In this document: positions 23,040 to 34,453 of the stretch, piece by piece
Layout: each line of letters begins with the position of its first letter
How positions within the stretch are numbered: position 1 is the stretch's first letter
NCBI RefSeq assembly: GCF_958450345.1
Contig: NC_088784.1
Span: forward strand, 44,206,278 to 44,270,277
From: Calliphora vicina
Lineage: Eukaryota; Arthropoda; Insecta; Diptera; Calliphoridae
Direction of reading: 5' to 3'
Length of the DNA stretch: 64,000 bases
Notes under the pieces: model-generated
What the model was told of the DNA's origin: nothing
The model's input: only the letters and a program-made list of their open reading frames with translations
Database searches by the model: none
Position numbers and translations under genes: made by a program

Positions 23040-24690
23040 ATTTTCTAACGGGTTTGGAAAGAAAACTGATTACGTTTTAAAATGTCTTGCATTCTTTGAT
23101 ACATTTTTAAGTTATAATTATTGTTTTGAATATCTAAAAAAACAAAATTTATCAACTTTTTTGATTTCAGTGGCATTTCATTGCTTATTTTGATATGAAA
23201 GCTTATAAAAATGTATACCAATGTATAAAGAAAATTTAGTTCTTAATGAAACATTTCAAATCGGATGAAAATTGTAAAAGTTATTCAACTCTTCAATAAC
23301 ACCTTTTTTTCGTATTTTCTCTTCTAGCGCATATGAATAAAAATAAAATTATACCAAAACAAATATTTTTACAGTTTTTAATGTACAAGGTAGACTTTGA
23401 AATTTTTCAAAAACGTTTGCAAATATAAACCGCTCTTAACAAGTACTGCCTCATTTTTTCTACAAAAAATTATCTTAAAAACACTGTGGAAAACAAAAAT
23501 AAAATTAAAATTTTTTTTCTAAAATTGTGAATTTTTTTAGATGTTTCTCCACATTATTTATGATAACTCAAAAAGGGTTAGTTCGATATTTATATAACCT
23601 TTAATCTGTTTTTATATTGCGTTTTAATCGGCTCAGTAGTTTCGGAGTTATAATAACAAATTGAAGCAAAAAACATATTTTTTTCTTCAATTTGATCGAT
23701 AACTCACTTTCTTCCTATTACATAAGGCTTTGCGATAAAGCAATAAATCTGAACAATTTCTGCCGTTTTCGATTTTTTTTAAAACAAAAATCCCCCAACA
23801 ATAAATTTTAGTGAATTTATCAAACTAAAAATTGGGAATTTAGCATAAAAACAATTTTACTAAAAGACTAATTTTGTATTCCCGAATAACCTTTTAACGA
23901 TAAATTTGCAAGTTGCTTGTGCATTAAGACTAAACTGGCAACTCGATTTATTTTGATTTTCTTGCGAAAACAATAAAGCAAGTTGTTTTTAATTTTTGTT
24001 TTTTCTTTACTCACTTACACACTACAGTTTGTGTCGGCAAGAAACCTACCAATTGTAATAAGGAAATGTAAGAGAAAATAAATCACGGCTTATTGTTGGT
24101 GTTTTGTTTAAGCTTTGATATTTTTACAAATAAAGCTTGAGTGTCTGTAATTCTCAAACACTCTATAGTTTTATTTGTATAATATCTTTAGTTTTTCTAA
24201 AGCCTTTTGGGAAAAGGTTTCCTGATGATCTGGCCTAAGCAACCAGTGAAATGCGCATAGGAACTAGCTTATCCCCCAACAATAAATTTCAGTGAATTTA
24301 TCAAACTAAAAATTGGGAATTTAGCATAAAAACAATTTTACTAAAATAAAAAATTTTAGATTTCCACGTAAACAATATATTTAAAAATTGTGTAGTGGTT
24401 TAAAAAGCCTCTAAATTATTTTTCGATTTCGAGCACAGGGACTTTTGTTGAATTTGAAAAATTACAAAAAAAAATGCATTTTATGAAAGCTTAATTCTTT
24501 GCCACTAGGTACTAAAGTACTAGGATCTAACGCAAAACTGTTTTTTCATAATAACTCAAAATTTTGAGGGTGTTTCAAAATCTTTTAAAACGGTTTATGT
24601 ATGTCCTCACCTAGGCCTACAACCCCCATTAGGCCGATTTTCAAGTTTGATAAAAAGTGTTATTTTGTGGCAAAGTGTTATTATTTAATG
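23040..24690. repeat. Dispersed repeat, copy B (inverted, carrying an insertion)
   Basis: Inverted partner of 515-1330 at its two ends (23040-23310 and 24560-24690). The middle carries about 1.2 kb not present in copy A, including the repeat at 23786-24350. Confidence 0.7.
23786..24350 (+). repeat. Unclassified dispersed repeat R1, flanked by 75-bp direct repeats
   Basis: A core of about 410 bp lies between two nearly identical 75-bp blocks (starting CCCCCAACAATAAATTT at about 23787 and 24274). The core contains AATAAA signals and a hairpin, CCTTTT-GGG-AAAAGG. A second copy lies inverted at about 29400-29870 and a fragment at about 45840-45960. It could be a solo LTR or a SINE-like unit; I cannot decide. 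Confidence 0.65.
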
Positions 24691-24719
24691 TTGTTTAGAA
24701 ATTTAGAAAACAAATTTAA

Positions 24720-24945
24720 ATGTAATTACCTTTTATGTAATTAGAATTACTTTTTTATCTATTACTTGCAATTACTTGACCAATTACTAATTACTGTAAT
24801 TGGTTAAACCAATTACTTGTAATTGGTAATTGTTGGTTGCCAATTACAAAATGTAATTGGATTTATAATTGGCTAATTTCAATTACTAATTGCTAGTAAT
24901 TGGTATCAATTACATGTAATGTAATTGGTAATTGACAACGCCCAA
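24720..24945. repeat. Palindromic AATTGG/CCAATT array, right
   Basis: The same motif class as 21416-21600. The right tip, CAGACTTGGGCGTTGTCAAT on the minus strand, looks like a hAT end. The left array lacks this tip. Confidence 0.7.
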
Positions 24946-25136
24946 GTCTGGTGTAGCCGATGACGCAGTTTCACCTAGTTGTTGTGATACTATGCCACAA
25001 ATTTACACAAAATCTCAGACAGCAGCTTTAAGCATTCTGAGGAACAATAACAACCAACGACAGAACAAAACAACAGAGTATAAAATGAGATACAGTATAT
25101 GACAATGAGAGTAAATATACACCGAGTTAATAGTAG

Positions 25137-25156
25137 AGTAAGTTCGGGTAATATGC
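25137..25156. repeat. Left end of a pogo/mariner-type element
   Basis: GAGTAAGTTCGGGTAATAT matches the inverted ends of the complete MITE at 48006-48812 (GAGTAACTTCGGGTAATGTG). The 25165-30609 hAT inserted 29 bp inside this end. Confidence 0.6.
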
Positions 25157-26523
25157 ATATTTAGCAGTGTTGCCAAAATTTTTTCACAATTTCCCGTCAA
25201 ATTGGGTTTTAAAAATCGCCAGAAATCGCTAAATAAAATTTTTACAGAACCGTCAGAAACCCGTCAAATAAATAATTTGAAAAATTTTAATTTACGTTAA
25301 ATAAAAATAGTTGGTATAATAAAATGTAAATAATTGCACATATGTATTTTTTAATGAATTGTTTTTTCAATTATTTTTAATCATTTACAAACAAAATTAG
25401 GTATTTTCAAAAATATAGTGCCAGTCTTCAGCTTTTTGTGCATAGAAAACAACTAGATATGTAACTGAGAGCCTAAAACCTAACGGCTATATGCATAAAA
25501 AACCTTATTGTAGATTTAAAACACAATTTTGTTAACGAACACTTTAGCTTTAAAAACCATTTATAAAAGTATTGTATTCATAAAAGTTTGATAAAGGCAC
25601 AATAACTAAAGTACTGATTTTTGTCTAAGCTGGCAATGCTTCTCATTTATTTCCCCTTTTTTGTTGTTAGTGTTGCTTTCAATTAGGATAAAATATTCGT
25701 TAATTTTATTTTTTTCATTAATTGTTTTTACTAATAATACATTTTTGAAGATAATAACTAATTTTTAGATAAAAAAATGTATATCTGATTCTAATAAATT
25801 TATATTAAGCTAAAATGTATTAATGTGCAAACTTTTTTATATAGTTTATTTCAATTATTATTTAAAGTATTCGAATGACGAATATTCTGTGATAAAATAA
25901 ACATCACTGTTTTATAATTTGTTTTATTAATTTATTTTTATTGACATTTTGTTAAATTTTAACAAAATTTAATGAATTTCTATGTGGAAACACATAGTTT
26001 TAATTCCGGAGTGGGTATATTGGATTCTGTGGACCTTCTTACACAATGTTTACACATTTTATTACTATATGGCGTTGCAGGTTAAAAGTAAATGACAAAA
26101 ATGCCAATGAAACTCACTTATGAACCTCATATAGTTCACTGCCGGAGGAATATCAAACAAAATCATATTCTATTAAAATGGAACTAAATCGCCAGCGGAG
26201 TGGAAATTGTGTTTAGCAATTGCAATAGTATCATCTATTATTCCAAATTTATCTTTAAAATCCTCTTTTTTAAGATAAAAAGTAAAAAGAATTCCTTAAA
26301 GTAGGTTTAAAGTAGGGTCGAACCTACTATAAAATTTTTACATTTAACAATTGTTTATCAAAGGTATTTTAAGCTATTAATCGTTTATGAATACAACTTT
26401 ATGAAAATTTTCCTATAATTGTTTTATAAACCTTTTGTAAATGTTTATACATATGGCTGTAAGTCTGTTGTCAAAAACCTAATTCATGAGAATGTATTGC
26501 ATGTATTTTGTTATTGTATCACC

Positions 26524-27518
26524 TAGACTTGTCACCTTTTGAAATTTCCAAAACGGGACACCACTAAATGATCAGAGAAAAATTCAAACAAATTCGTTTA
26601 TAATTATTATACTATTTTATTTATTAAAATCATTTATAACACATTCATTTTAATTGTGTAAAATCTACTCATAAAACTTTAACAAAACAAAAACGTAAAT
26701 AAAAATAGCAGAATTAACCACTCGGTCCGGTCTTGAAATTTGTTCTGTATGTTCCCCTATCTGAAAGGACAAATAGCCTATTTTGAAATTTCAAGTGGGC
26801 TTCGCACTTCCCTTATAAAGTAAATAGTTATTATGGAATATCTGGTGAATTATAACTGTGAAAGCCGCAAAACTTCGCAGAATTTACTTCTCGAAATTAT
26901 CGTATGTTACAAAAACCAAATTTTACAAGAGAGCGTTATTATTATTATTATTAAATTTATTTGCTTGGCTGGTATCATCAATACCAAATTTTAAATGTGA
27001 TACAATAACCGATTTAGTAAATTAAATTTCACGTACGATAAAATTAACCTAGTAATAATAAATTTTGAAGATAATAAAAATTGCGAGATTCTTCAAACTT
27101 GTCTGAAAATTTATTTTTTATAGTTTTACGTAATGTTTCGATATTAGTCTAACCTCATTAAAAAAATAGTTTATACAACTTAGCTTTAACTAAAGGTACA
27201 TCCTAGAGCAAGTATCGTGCCATTTATTTTTCATGAATGTTGAAACTGTAAACATTATTTGATATATAATTGAATGAGTTTTTTTGGAACTCATAGATAT
27301 TCAGTTTTGAGAAAATATTATTTAGGAAACATATTTCTGAAAATAAAGCATACTTGTCGGTATTTCCAATTTTTTATTTTTTTTATATTTTTTGTGATTA
27401 TTAATGAAAAAGTTATGTTTTTTTCAAATGACGTCCCGTTCAGAGTATCGCCGGGACACGGGACATTCGACTCTAAAACTGGTCTGACCCGTCGAAAACT
27501 GGACGGTTGGCAAGTCTA
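26524..27518. mobile_element. hAT element, 8-bp duplication GTATCACC
   Basis: Tips TAGACTTGYCA; perfect GTATCACC on both sides (26516-26523, 27519-27526). 995 bp, no transposase. A short ATT microsatellite lies at 26938-26957. The 81-aa ORF at 27274 runs through the terminal repeat and is not a gene. Confidence 0.92.
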
Positions 27519-27854
27519 GTATCACCCGTATTTGTGAAAAGAGAGTAATTTTTCCATATATATTATTCTCTCCTTCCGTTCTATGTGTTTATTCTATGTT
27601 TTTGTGTATAAGTGGCCATTGTACCTACTTCTCTTAGAACAAATTTTGGAAATTCATAATCAAAATAACATTTATTCTCAAGTTTGAGACCGTATCTGTA
27701 ATTAAAATTGAATTCGTTTACAAATTTTATTTAATAAAAATAAGAAACCACAAAATTTAATAAATTGGATTTTAAAACTTTTTAAAGAAATTATGTAATT
27801 GATTTAATTTTTCCATTTTCTTTTAATTATTGGAAAGAATTAGAAATATATACA

Positions 27855-28180
27855 TTAAAACTTCGATATAACGAACCTCCTTTAAACGAAAAACTCAATA
27901 TAACGAATTGTTTTCTGAGTCCCTTGAAAAAACATCTTTATTGCAAAGTTTTTCATGCAAAAATCCACTATAGTTCTAACGAGAAATTCCGAGCCATAAA
28001 ACCTATATATAGCGAAGTATTCGTTCAAAAGATTCTATATAACGAATCAAAATTAAATGTAAAGTAAAGTGAGTCCCGTTACAAAAACAATGAAGTCTAA
28101 ATATGTTTGCTACTGCCAATGTAAAACCTCTATATAGCGAAGTATTCATTCAATAGCCTCTGTATAACGAAGTCAGACAA
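27855..28180. repeat. Pogo/Tigger-like subterminal repeats
   Basis: About six imperfect copies of a CTYYGATATAACGAA / CCTCTATATAGCGAAG motif. AACCTCGATATAACGAA-type ends are known for pogo/Tigger elements. No complete element is defined. Confidence 0.5.
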
Positions 28181-28386
28181 AAGCAAAATACAATTTTAAG
28201 CAAAGTTGCGTTATCAAAGTAAATTTATAGTTTTTAGCATTTTAAAGCTTTCTGGCAACCTGAAAGCAGTAAAAGAAATTATTAATTGGTTGACTGATGA
28301 TTTTGCAATACCTTTTTTTCAATTGTAATATCAAACGGACAATAAAGTTCACACAATCATGCCTTAAGCTTGCTTCTGTTTGGCTA

Positions 28387-30240
28387 TCGATTTAATTTTT
28401 AAATTCTTTTAAAGATGTTTCAAAAGAAAATCCCAAATAAAGGTTATAACAAATTCGATTTTCGAAATCAGTGGTAAAAATGTCAATTTCTGTTGCAGGC
28501 TCTAAAACAAACTGTTTAAGGAGGTTAATAGAAACTTCCATATCATGTAAAAGTTTTGTAGGATCTGCGTTTTGGCTCTGAAAGCTTTTGTTCAACATTT
28601 GCATTTTGGTACAACAAATTTATATTATTGTAATATAGGTCATATAAATTATCTGTCATAAAGCACCTTTCATAATTTTTGGCAATTCCAAAATGCGTTT
28701 TTAGTTCAACCCATTGATCAATAACTCTTATAATGGATGTTTCAATTGACAGCCACCGAGTGTCACAAATATTTGTAATTTTTAATGGCATCTAAATCAA
28801 AAAGAATAGTAAATAAAAACAAATTATTTTTTAAATAATTAAAACCATTTAATTTTACCTTTTCATCATTTATGGCTTGAAAAATGTGTTTGTAACTTTG
28901 TTGCCGAGTGTAGCTTCTCGAAAACAATTATACGTTGCATTAACTAAAAATTCAAGGTGATTTGGCATACAATTTCTCCAAGCATTTGTTTGGCTCCGTG
29001 AAAACACTTTTTTTATTACCAACCATGACGTTGGTATTATCCACGCCAATACCTAACATATTATTTGAACTAATTTTTAGTTTGTTTAGTTCTTCAATTA
29101 CAACTTTTGCAATGCCTTCTGAATCTGCATTTTCCACCTCAGCAATTGTTAAAAATGTGGATATGATTTTTTGTTTCGTTGTACTAAAATATATTATTCC
29201 AATTCTTAGAAGAAACAAATATTTGTTTATTTATTATTTAATAAATAATACAAATTTATAAAATAAATTTACCTAAAAGTTTAATCACTCCAACGTCAGT
29301 TGACTCATCAATGAGAAGGCTAAATTTCGAATCGCCAATATCATTTCGTTATTGATTCGTGAAATACGGTGACAAAATATTTTTAATAATATATCAAAAA
29401 GTTATACGGGAATACAAAAGTAATTTTTTTTGTTAAGAATTAGTGTGCTGAATTCCCAATAATTGATAAATTCACTGAAATTTATTGTTTATATAAATAT
29501 TGCTAGTTCCTATGCGCATTTCACTGGTTGCTTAGGCCAGATCATCAGGAAACCTTTTCCCAAAAGGCTTTAGAAAAACTAAAGATATACAAATAAAACA
29601 CTAGAGGGAATGAGAATTACAGACACTCTAGCTTTATTTGTAAAAATATCAAAGCTTAAACAAAACACCAACAATAAACAGTGAGTTTATCTTTTCTTAC
29701 ATTCCCTACTACAATTGGTTGGTTTCTTTTCAACTCATACTGTAGTTTGTAAGTGGGTAAATAAAAAATAAAACAACTTGCTTTATTGTTTTCGCAAGAA
29801 AATCAAAATAGAGTTGCCAGTTTTTAGTCTTGATGCACGCGCACCTGCTGCAAATTTATCAAAAATTTAATTTAATAATGTTTGTGCATTTTGTTCTATG
29901 CATCCGTATTTGTTTGCCGTCTTCAAAATGAGCTTTACTCCTGTTAAATGATCCACTGAACTGGTCGACGAATGTTGGCAAGTAAATAGTGCCAATGCCA
30001 TTTCCTGCTTTTTGGAGCTTTCAGCTATCACGGGTTGAAAGTCAAGTGTCCGCCAACATGAACCTCTTAAAGAGGCTGCGATTTTATGTTTTTGGGTTTC
30101 TCCGTGATTAATTAATTCGCTCAACTTTCCGGATAAGTCACATTTGCAATACTTGCAAAAACTCTTTGTCGGATCTTTTTCCTTTTTTTAGCCATCCTTT
30201 TAGCTTATAATGGTCCAGCCAATCGTTCCGAAATTTTTAT
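28387..30240 (-). pseudogene. hAT-family transposase (zinc finger plus RNase H-like), multi-exon, broken
   Basis: Readable pieces in order on the minus strand: about 30240-30130 WLDHYKLKGWLKK, then DPTKSFCKYCKCDLSGKL and HGETQKHK (a BED/TTF-type zinc finger; a frameshift lies in the A-rich joint). To 29870 comes the linker up to YGCIEQNAQTLLN. At about 29350-29270, IGDSKFSLLIDESTDVGVIK carries the first catalytic Asp. At 29218-28950, FLTIAEVENADSEGIAK and MLGIGVDNTNVMVG carry the second Asp. After a probable intron, 28791-28390 reads NICDTRWLSIETSI and DPTKLLHDMEVS. Putative GT..AG introns separate the pieces. The order matches ZNF862-like/hAT transposases. Frameshifts near 28545, the R1 insertion and absence of the C-terminal dimerisation motif show it is dead. 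It belongs to the enclosing 5.4-kb hAT. Confidence 0.8.
29400..29870 (-). repeat. R1 repeat, inverted copy inside the hAT transposase
   Basis: Reverse complement of about 23890-24320. Landmarks: GCTAGTTCCTATGCGCATTT near 29500 and GGTTTCCTGATGATCTGG on the minus strand near 29550. It separates the zinc-finger part of the transposase pseudogene from the first catalytic Asp. Confidence 0.75.
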
Positions 30241-30696
30241 GGATACTGCGGTGCCATAGCTAATTAAAGGAAATTCAATTTTAAAATTATATTCATATAA
30301 TTTATGTTATAATATTTTTGTCATGTACTTACTTTTTTAATTTTTTCCTTTTTTCTGCCTTCTTATTTTCACAACACTTCACTTTCATTTGAGATTTAAA
30401 CTTTACGTTTTCGATTTTTGATTTGTACTTATTCTATTAACCGTTATTCGACTCTCGAATACAAATACATGGTTGCATTTTTTTTATTTACTTATACCAT
30501 TTGTAAAAAACTCCAGATTTCACTCTAACCCCTAAAAAGCATTTTTTCCCGCAATTAGCATTGCAAAAACGTCAGATTTAACGAGAAAAACGTCAAATTG
30601 GCAACAATGATATTTAGTATATTCGTTTAATTTTATATTAATTTCTATAAACCACGTGATCGGCTAATTTGGTACGAATAATTTCAAACCAATAAT

Positions 30697-30900
30697 ATGC
30701 CAAAGAAAGGTGAAGTAAGAAAATGAGCAGCGGTAGATTTGAAGAAAGTTATCTGAGCTATTAGAAACAACAATATGGACATTATTTTCGCATCAGTCAT
30801 TCAATGTCTCCTACGAAGCGATGAATGTATTGAGGAGCTTCTGGTAAGCTTGGTCAGCCGCCAACTTTAACCGCATCCATTGAAAATGATTTAAATAAAA
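30697..30900 (+). pseudogene. Possible pogo-like transposase N-terminus remnant
   Basis: From ATG 30697 the frame reads MPKKGEVRK, TGA, AAVDLKKVI, TGA, AIRNNNMDIIFASVIQ. Its spacing resembles the helix-turn-helix start of pogo-type transposases. It follows the pogo/mariner-like end at 25137 once the 5.4-kb hAT is removed, which supports the idea, but similarity is weak. Confidence 0.35.
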
Positions 30901-31059
30901 CGCAACTCATTTACAAATTAAAATAGTATGAATCGGTTATGTCGTTTAGTATACAATATTAAAAGAACATGGTATACCACATTACCCAATTTTTTCAATG
31001 GCTTGTTTATGGATTTTTTTTCACTTTTTCCCAAATTTCTCTGAAACTTGAACATAAAA

Positions 31060-31920
31060 TACATATACTTTCATGGATGTTAACCTAACACTTGTAGTCG
31101 AACACCAGCTGAGAACTGTTCAAATCGAATTTAGATTCTTGATATTTGAAAATAACTATATACTTACAATTATTTTTCTACAAATATTCGATAATAACTA
31201 ATACAATCCAGCTTATTTTCAGCCAACTACGTACCATGGTAACGAAATAAATCCTTAAAAGTTTTACGGTTTTCTCTAACACAGTTCACCAGATATTTGA
31301 TAATATTTATTTATTTTGTATGTGAAGTTCCATGACCACTAATTTTCAGTCAAATTACGTAAAATTTCGCAATTTTCCACACCCACTGTTCAGATCCAGA
31401 ACATTTTTAGTTAACTTCCGTACAGTGATAAGAAAGCCATTCAGACAAAGTTTGAAGAATCTCGCAATTATAGTTCTCAAGATAATCAGAAATAACTATT
31501 TACTTTGTATGGGAGGTGCCACACCCCTTGTTCCGATCCGTTCTATTTTTGGATAAACTTATGCACTGATAATAAATTGTTTCGTATGAAGTTTGAAGAA
31601 TGTAGCTATTATAGTTCTACAGATATTAGAAAATACTATATACTTTGCATGGGATGTTCCTCCCATTTTCAGCCAGACTATCTATATAAAATGATAAGAG
31701 AGCTATTCCGACACAGTTGGAAGATTGTCGTCATTATAGATCTCAAGATATTTACAAATAACTATTTACTATGTGTGGGAGGTGACTCATTTCCAGTTCC
31801 GATCCCTCCCATTTTTTGATTAACTTCTTGCATCGGTTTAAAATTAACTCATGAAATTTGAAGCTTTTATGTTCTACAGATATTCGAAAATAACTATTTA
31901 CTTTGCATGGGTTTAACCTA
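31060..31920 (+). repeat. Degenerate tandem repeat, about 125-165-bp unit
   Basis: AAATAACTATTTACTTTGYATGGG recurs near 31490, 31630, 31755 and 31893, each followed by a pyrimidine-rich block and preceded by TTCTACAGATATTCGA-like sequence; weaker units lie at 31150 and 31310. The ORFs at 31332-31819 are readings through this repeat. Confidence 0.65.
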
Positions 31921-32531
31921 TATTTTGCCCGGTTTTAACCTTTCATGGCCTAAGTTAAGAAAAAAAAAATACTAAGTAAAGGAATATCTATTTTCCATAT
32001 TTCAATCAAATCGGTTCAGCCGTTTAGTCTTGATTATTTAAGAAATACCAATTTTACCGGTTTTCCCCCTTTTATCCTTTTCTGGTCCAATAATTGAAAA
32101 AATTACTTGACGCTTCCAAGTAAAAACCGATCTACGTTCCCAATTTCAATAAGATCGGTTTAGGCGCGATTGCGGAACTAACAAGCAAAGCCATTTACAT
32201 ATATATTTATATGGATAGCCAATATACGGCGGCTAGCTATTTAACTACACAAACTTTAATTTTTTCTATCGAAAAATTCTAATAGAAAATTTGGTCTCAA
32301 TATTTTCTAATAATAGAAATATAAATATATAAAAGTTAGGAAAATGGAACGGATTTTTAAAAAAAAACGTTGGTAATGTTGTAGAAATATGTTATGTTTT
32401 CGACCTGAATAAAACATACTTGTGTGTCCTTATGAATATATAATTGTGGAAATATTTGAAAAATTAATTGAGAATCACATGGAATATAGCATACAATTTT
32501 GTCCCTAATTAGCTGGCCACCACTCTATGTA
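31921..32531. other. Non-coding stretch
   Basis: Contains AATCGGTTTAGGC-type phrases near 32155 that look like old repeat; no gene. Confidence 0.35.
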
Positions 32532-32535
32532 TATA

Positions 32536-33021
32536 ACCGAGTAGTCCAACTCTCAATTTTTTCATATTACTCTCTCACATTTACGGGTACCGTGTGAGCT
32601 CAGAGAAATTTAAACAAATGAAATGTCTTGAAATTTTAATTTTTGATAAAATAACGTTTTTTTTACACATTATTACTTTAACACATATAATTTTATATTT
32701 TTTAAACACTTTTAGCACACTTTCATTTTTAAAAAATTTATATTTTGCACAAATCAAGAAAAAAATATTTTTGGAAATTCTGATATGTAATTTTTTGTTA
32801 TTGTAGAATTTAAACTATAGGACAGAGTTAAAATTTTTGGTATTGAAAATTCATACAAACTCAAATTTAGAACATATTTATAAAACTCTGTTGCCTGCAG
32901 AAAATTTAAAAGTTACCAACACATGTGTAATTTTTTTACTCACAGATGTTTAGAGTTAGGTACTTTTTTACTAACACATGCATAGAGCTAGGTACTGTTG
33001 TCAAAGAGTTGGACTACTTGT
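32536..33021. mobile_element. MITE with AGTAGTCCAACTCT ends, TATA duplication
   Basis: Inverted ends ACCGAGTAGTCCAACTCT and ACAAGTAGTCCAACTCT; TATA on both sides (32532-32535, 33022-33025). 486 bp, non-coding. TATA is a weak duplication in this AT-rich DNA. Confidence 0.65.
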
Positions 33022-33073
33022 TATACTTTGGTATATAACTTCAATATTTTTTTAGTTCCTTACAATTTTAACT

Positions 33074-33493
33074 ATGGAATGGAACGCTGAAGATGTATTT
33101 AAAGTAATAAATCTTTATAGACAGTTTCCTTTTCTTTGGGATTACATAAGTCCAGAGTACAAATGAGTATATGAGTGAGATGAAATTAGCAAAAACATTA
33201 ATAAAACAGTGGAGGATATAAAAAAGAAAGTTAAAAATCTTAGATCTGTCTACGTTATGGAGAAGGCAAAAGTGGTCGAATCTAAAAAATCTGGTTCATG
33301 AGAGGAAGATATTTATAGACCACATATCTTTTATTTTGATGAAATGCGTTTTTTTGACAATATTGTGTTTTTACGAAAAACGACCACCAATATTTCTCCA
33401 GTAAGTTAAGCCATTGTTTCTATAAAAGTAAATATCTAACCAAGTTTTCTTATCTTCAGAAGGTATTAGATAATGACATAATACAATATAGCA
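33074..33493 (+). pseudogene. MADF-domain protein, N-terminal domain, three in-frame TGA stops
   Basis: From ATG 33074 one frame carries a near-complete MADF (Myb/SANT-like DNA-binding) domain: VFKVINLYRQFPFLWDYISPEY, then EISKNINKTVEDIKKKVKNL, RSVYVMEKAKVVESKKSGS and EEDIYRPHIFYFDEMRFF. The conserved Trp (LW), KNLR and DEM..F positions are present. TGA codons occur at 33164 and 33176 and after SKKSGS near 33290. A consensus intron follows (GTAAGTTAAG from about 33403, ending TTATCTTCAG at about 33460), so this was a spliced gene. It stops at a hAT-like end at 33494. It may be a host MADF gene copy or a Harbinger accessory protein. Confidence 0.78.
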
Positions 33494-34453
33494 GTGTTGC
33501 CATTTTGACGCTTTTCGTTTATTTTATGAGGCTTTTTGGTTTTTTAAAAAAATGTATTTTTGACGCCTTTTCCATTTTTTGTGGCGCTTCTGATGCTTTT
33601 TGTCTTTTTTTTCTAAATTAAGTGCTTTTTTTGCAACAATGGCATATTTTTAAAGTTTTTTCTTAACTGTTGTGTTATATTCTTGAATTTGCTGTCAAAT
33701 TAAAAAAAAAACGGACAATAACCACCCAAAAAAGGAAAAGCAGATACATTTTTATATTTTATACAATATTAAATTAATAAAAACGAAACACAAAGATTAT
33801 AATTTAATTGGTTGTAAAGGAATCTATCTTTTGCTGATAGTAGATACAAAAATGTAGGTATACAATACTTTAATCTTTAACTTCATGTAATTGTAATGTA
33901 ATTCTAGTTTCAATGGATCGCCAATATAGTGGGTGACAATTCCAGTGTTTAAAAAGTGGTTAAGACATATGGTCTTAACCACTAATATGGTTGCAGTTCA
34001 GGCATCTTTCCCTAGTGTCGATCATTTATCAGAAGTTTGTTTCCAGAGTTTTTTTGATAGCAAAGCTGTTAACTTTAAATCAGGGTTCGATATTCAGCTC
34101 TAACAACATATTTCATACATTTAACTATGCTATAAATATGAAATTATCTCATTTCATCTCAATCAACTAATATACATAAATATTCATACTGTTCGTTCGT
34201 ATTACTATTAAAATTGCAATGCTAGTCTGCAATTTTTAGTAGCCAACACAATCCATTGCACATCCACCAAAATATATGTTCGTGCTTTAATGTCGTGCTA
34301 ATATTGCACGCCATTCGTTTTATTTTGTTGTGCTGGAACACTTTTCTAGCACTAATACACACTTTTTTGGATGTGCTATAGTACAATTGATGCTATTAGT
34401 TGCTGTTATTGCTAAGTGTATAACAACATATGTATATCAGTAAACAACCCCAA
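33494..34453. other. hAT-like left end and undefined AT-rich sequence
   Basis: CAGTGTTGCCATTTTGACGC at 33494 resembles the tips of the 25165-30609 hAT. No matching right end was found downstream. A hairpin, GTGGTTAAGACCATATG-type, lies near 33955-33985. No gene. Confidence 0.4.

Larger units (their letters stand above)
25165..30609. mobile_element. hAT element of 5.4 kb with decayed transposase
   Basis: Tips CAGTGTTGCCAA (left) and inverted CATTGTTGCCAA (right), with a perfect ATATTTAG duplication (25157-25164, 30610-30617). It carries a minus-strand transposase pseudogene (28387-30240). Later insertions inside are a 995-bp hAT (26524-27518) and an R1 repeat (about 29400-29870); a block of pogo-like subrepeats (27855-28180) is probably a further one. 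25200-26520 shows no ORF. Confidence 0.9.

Noticed and set aside
31332..31819. Two overlapping ORFs of 74 and 104 aa
   Set aside because: They read through a degenerate tandem repeat.
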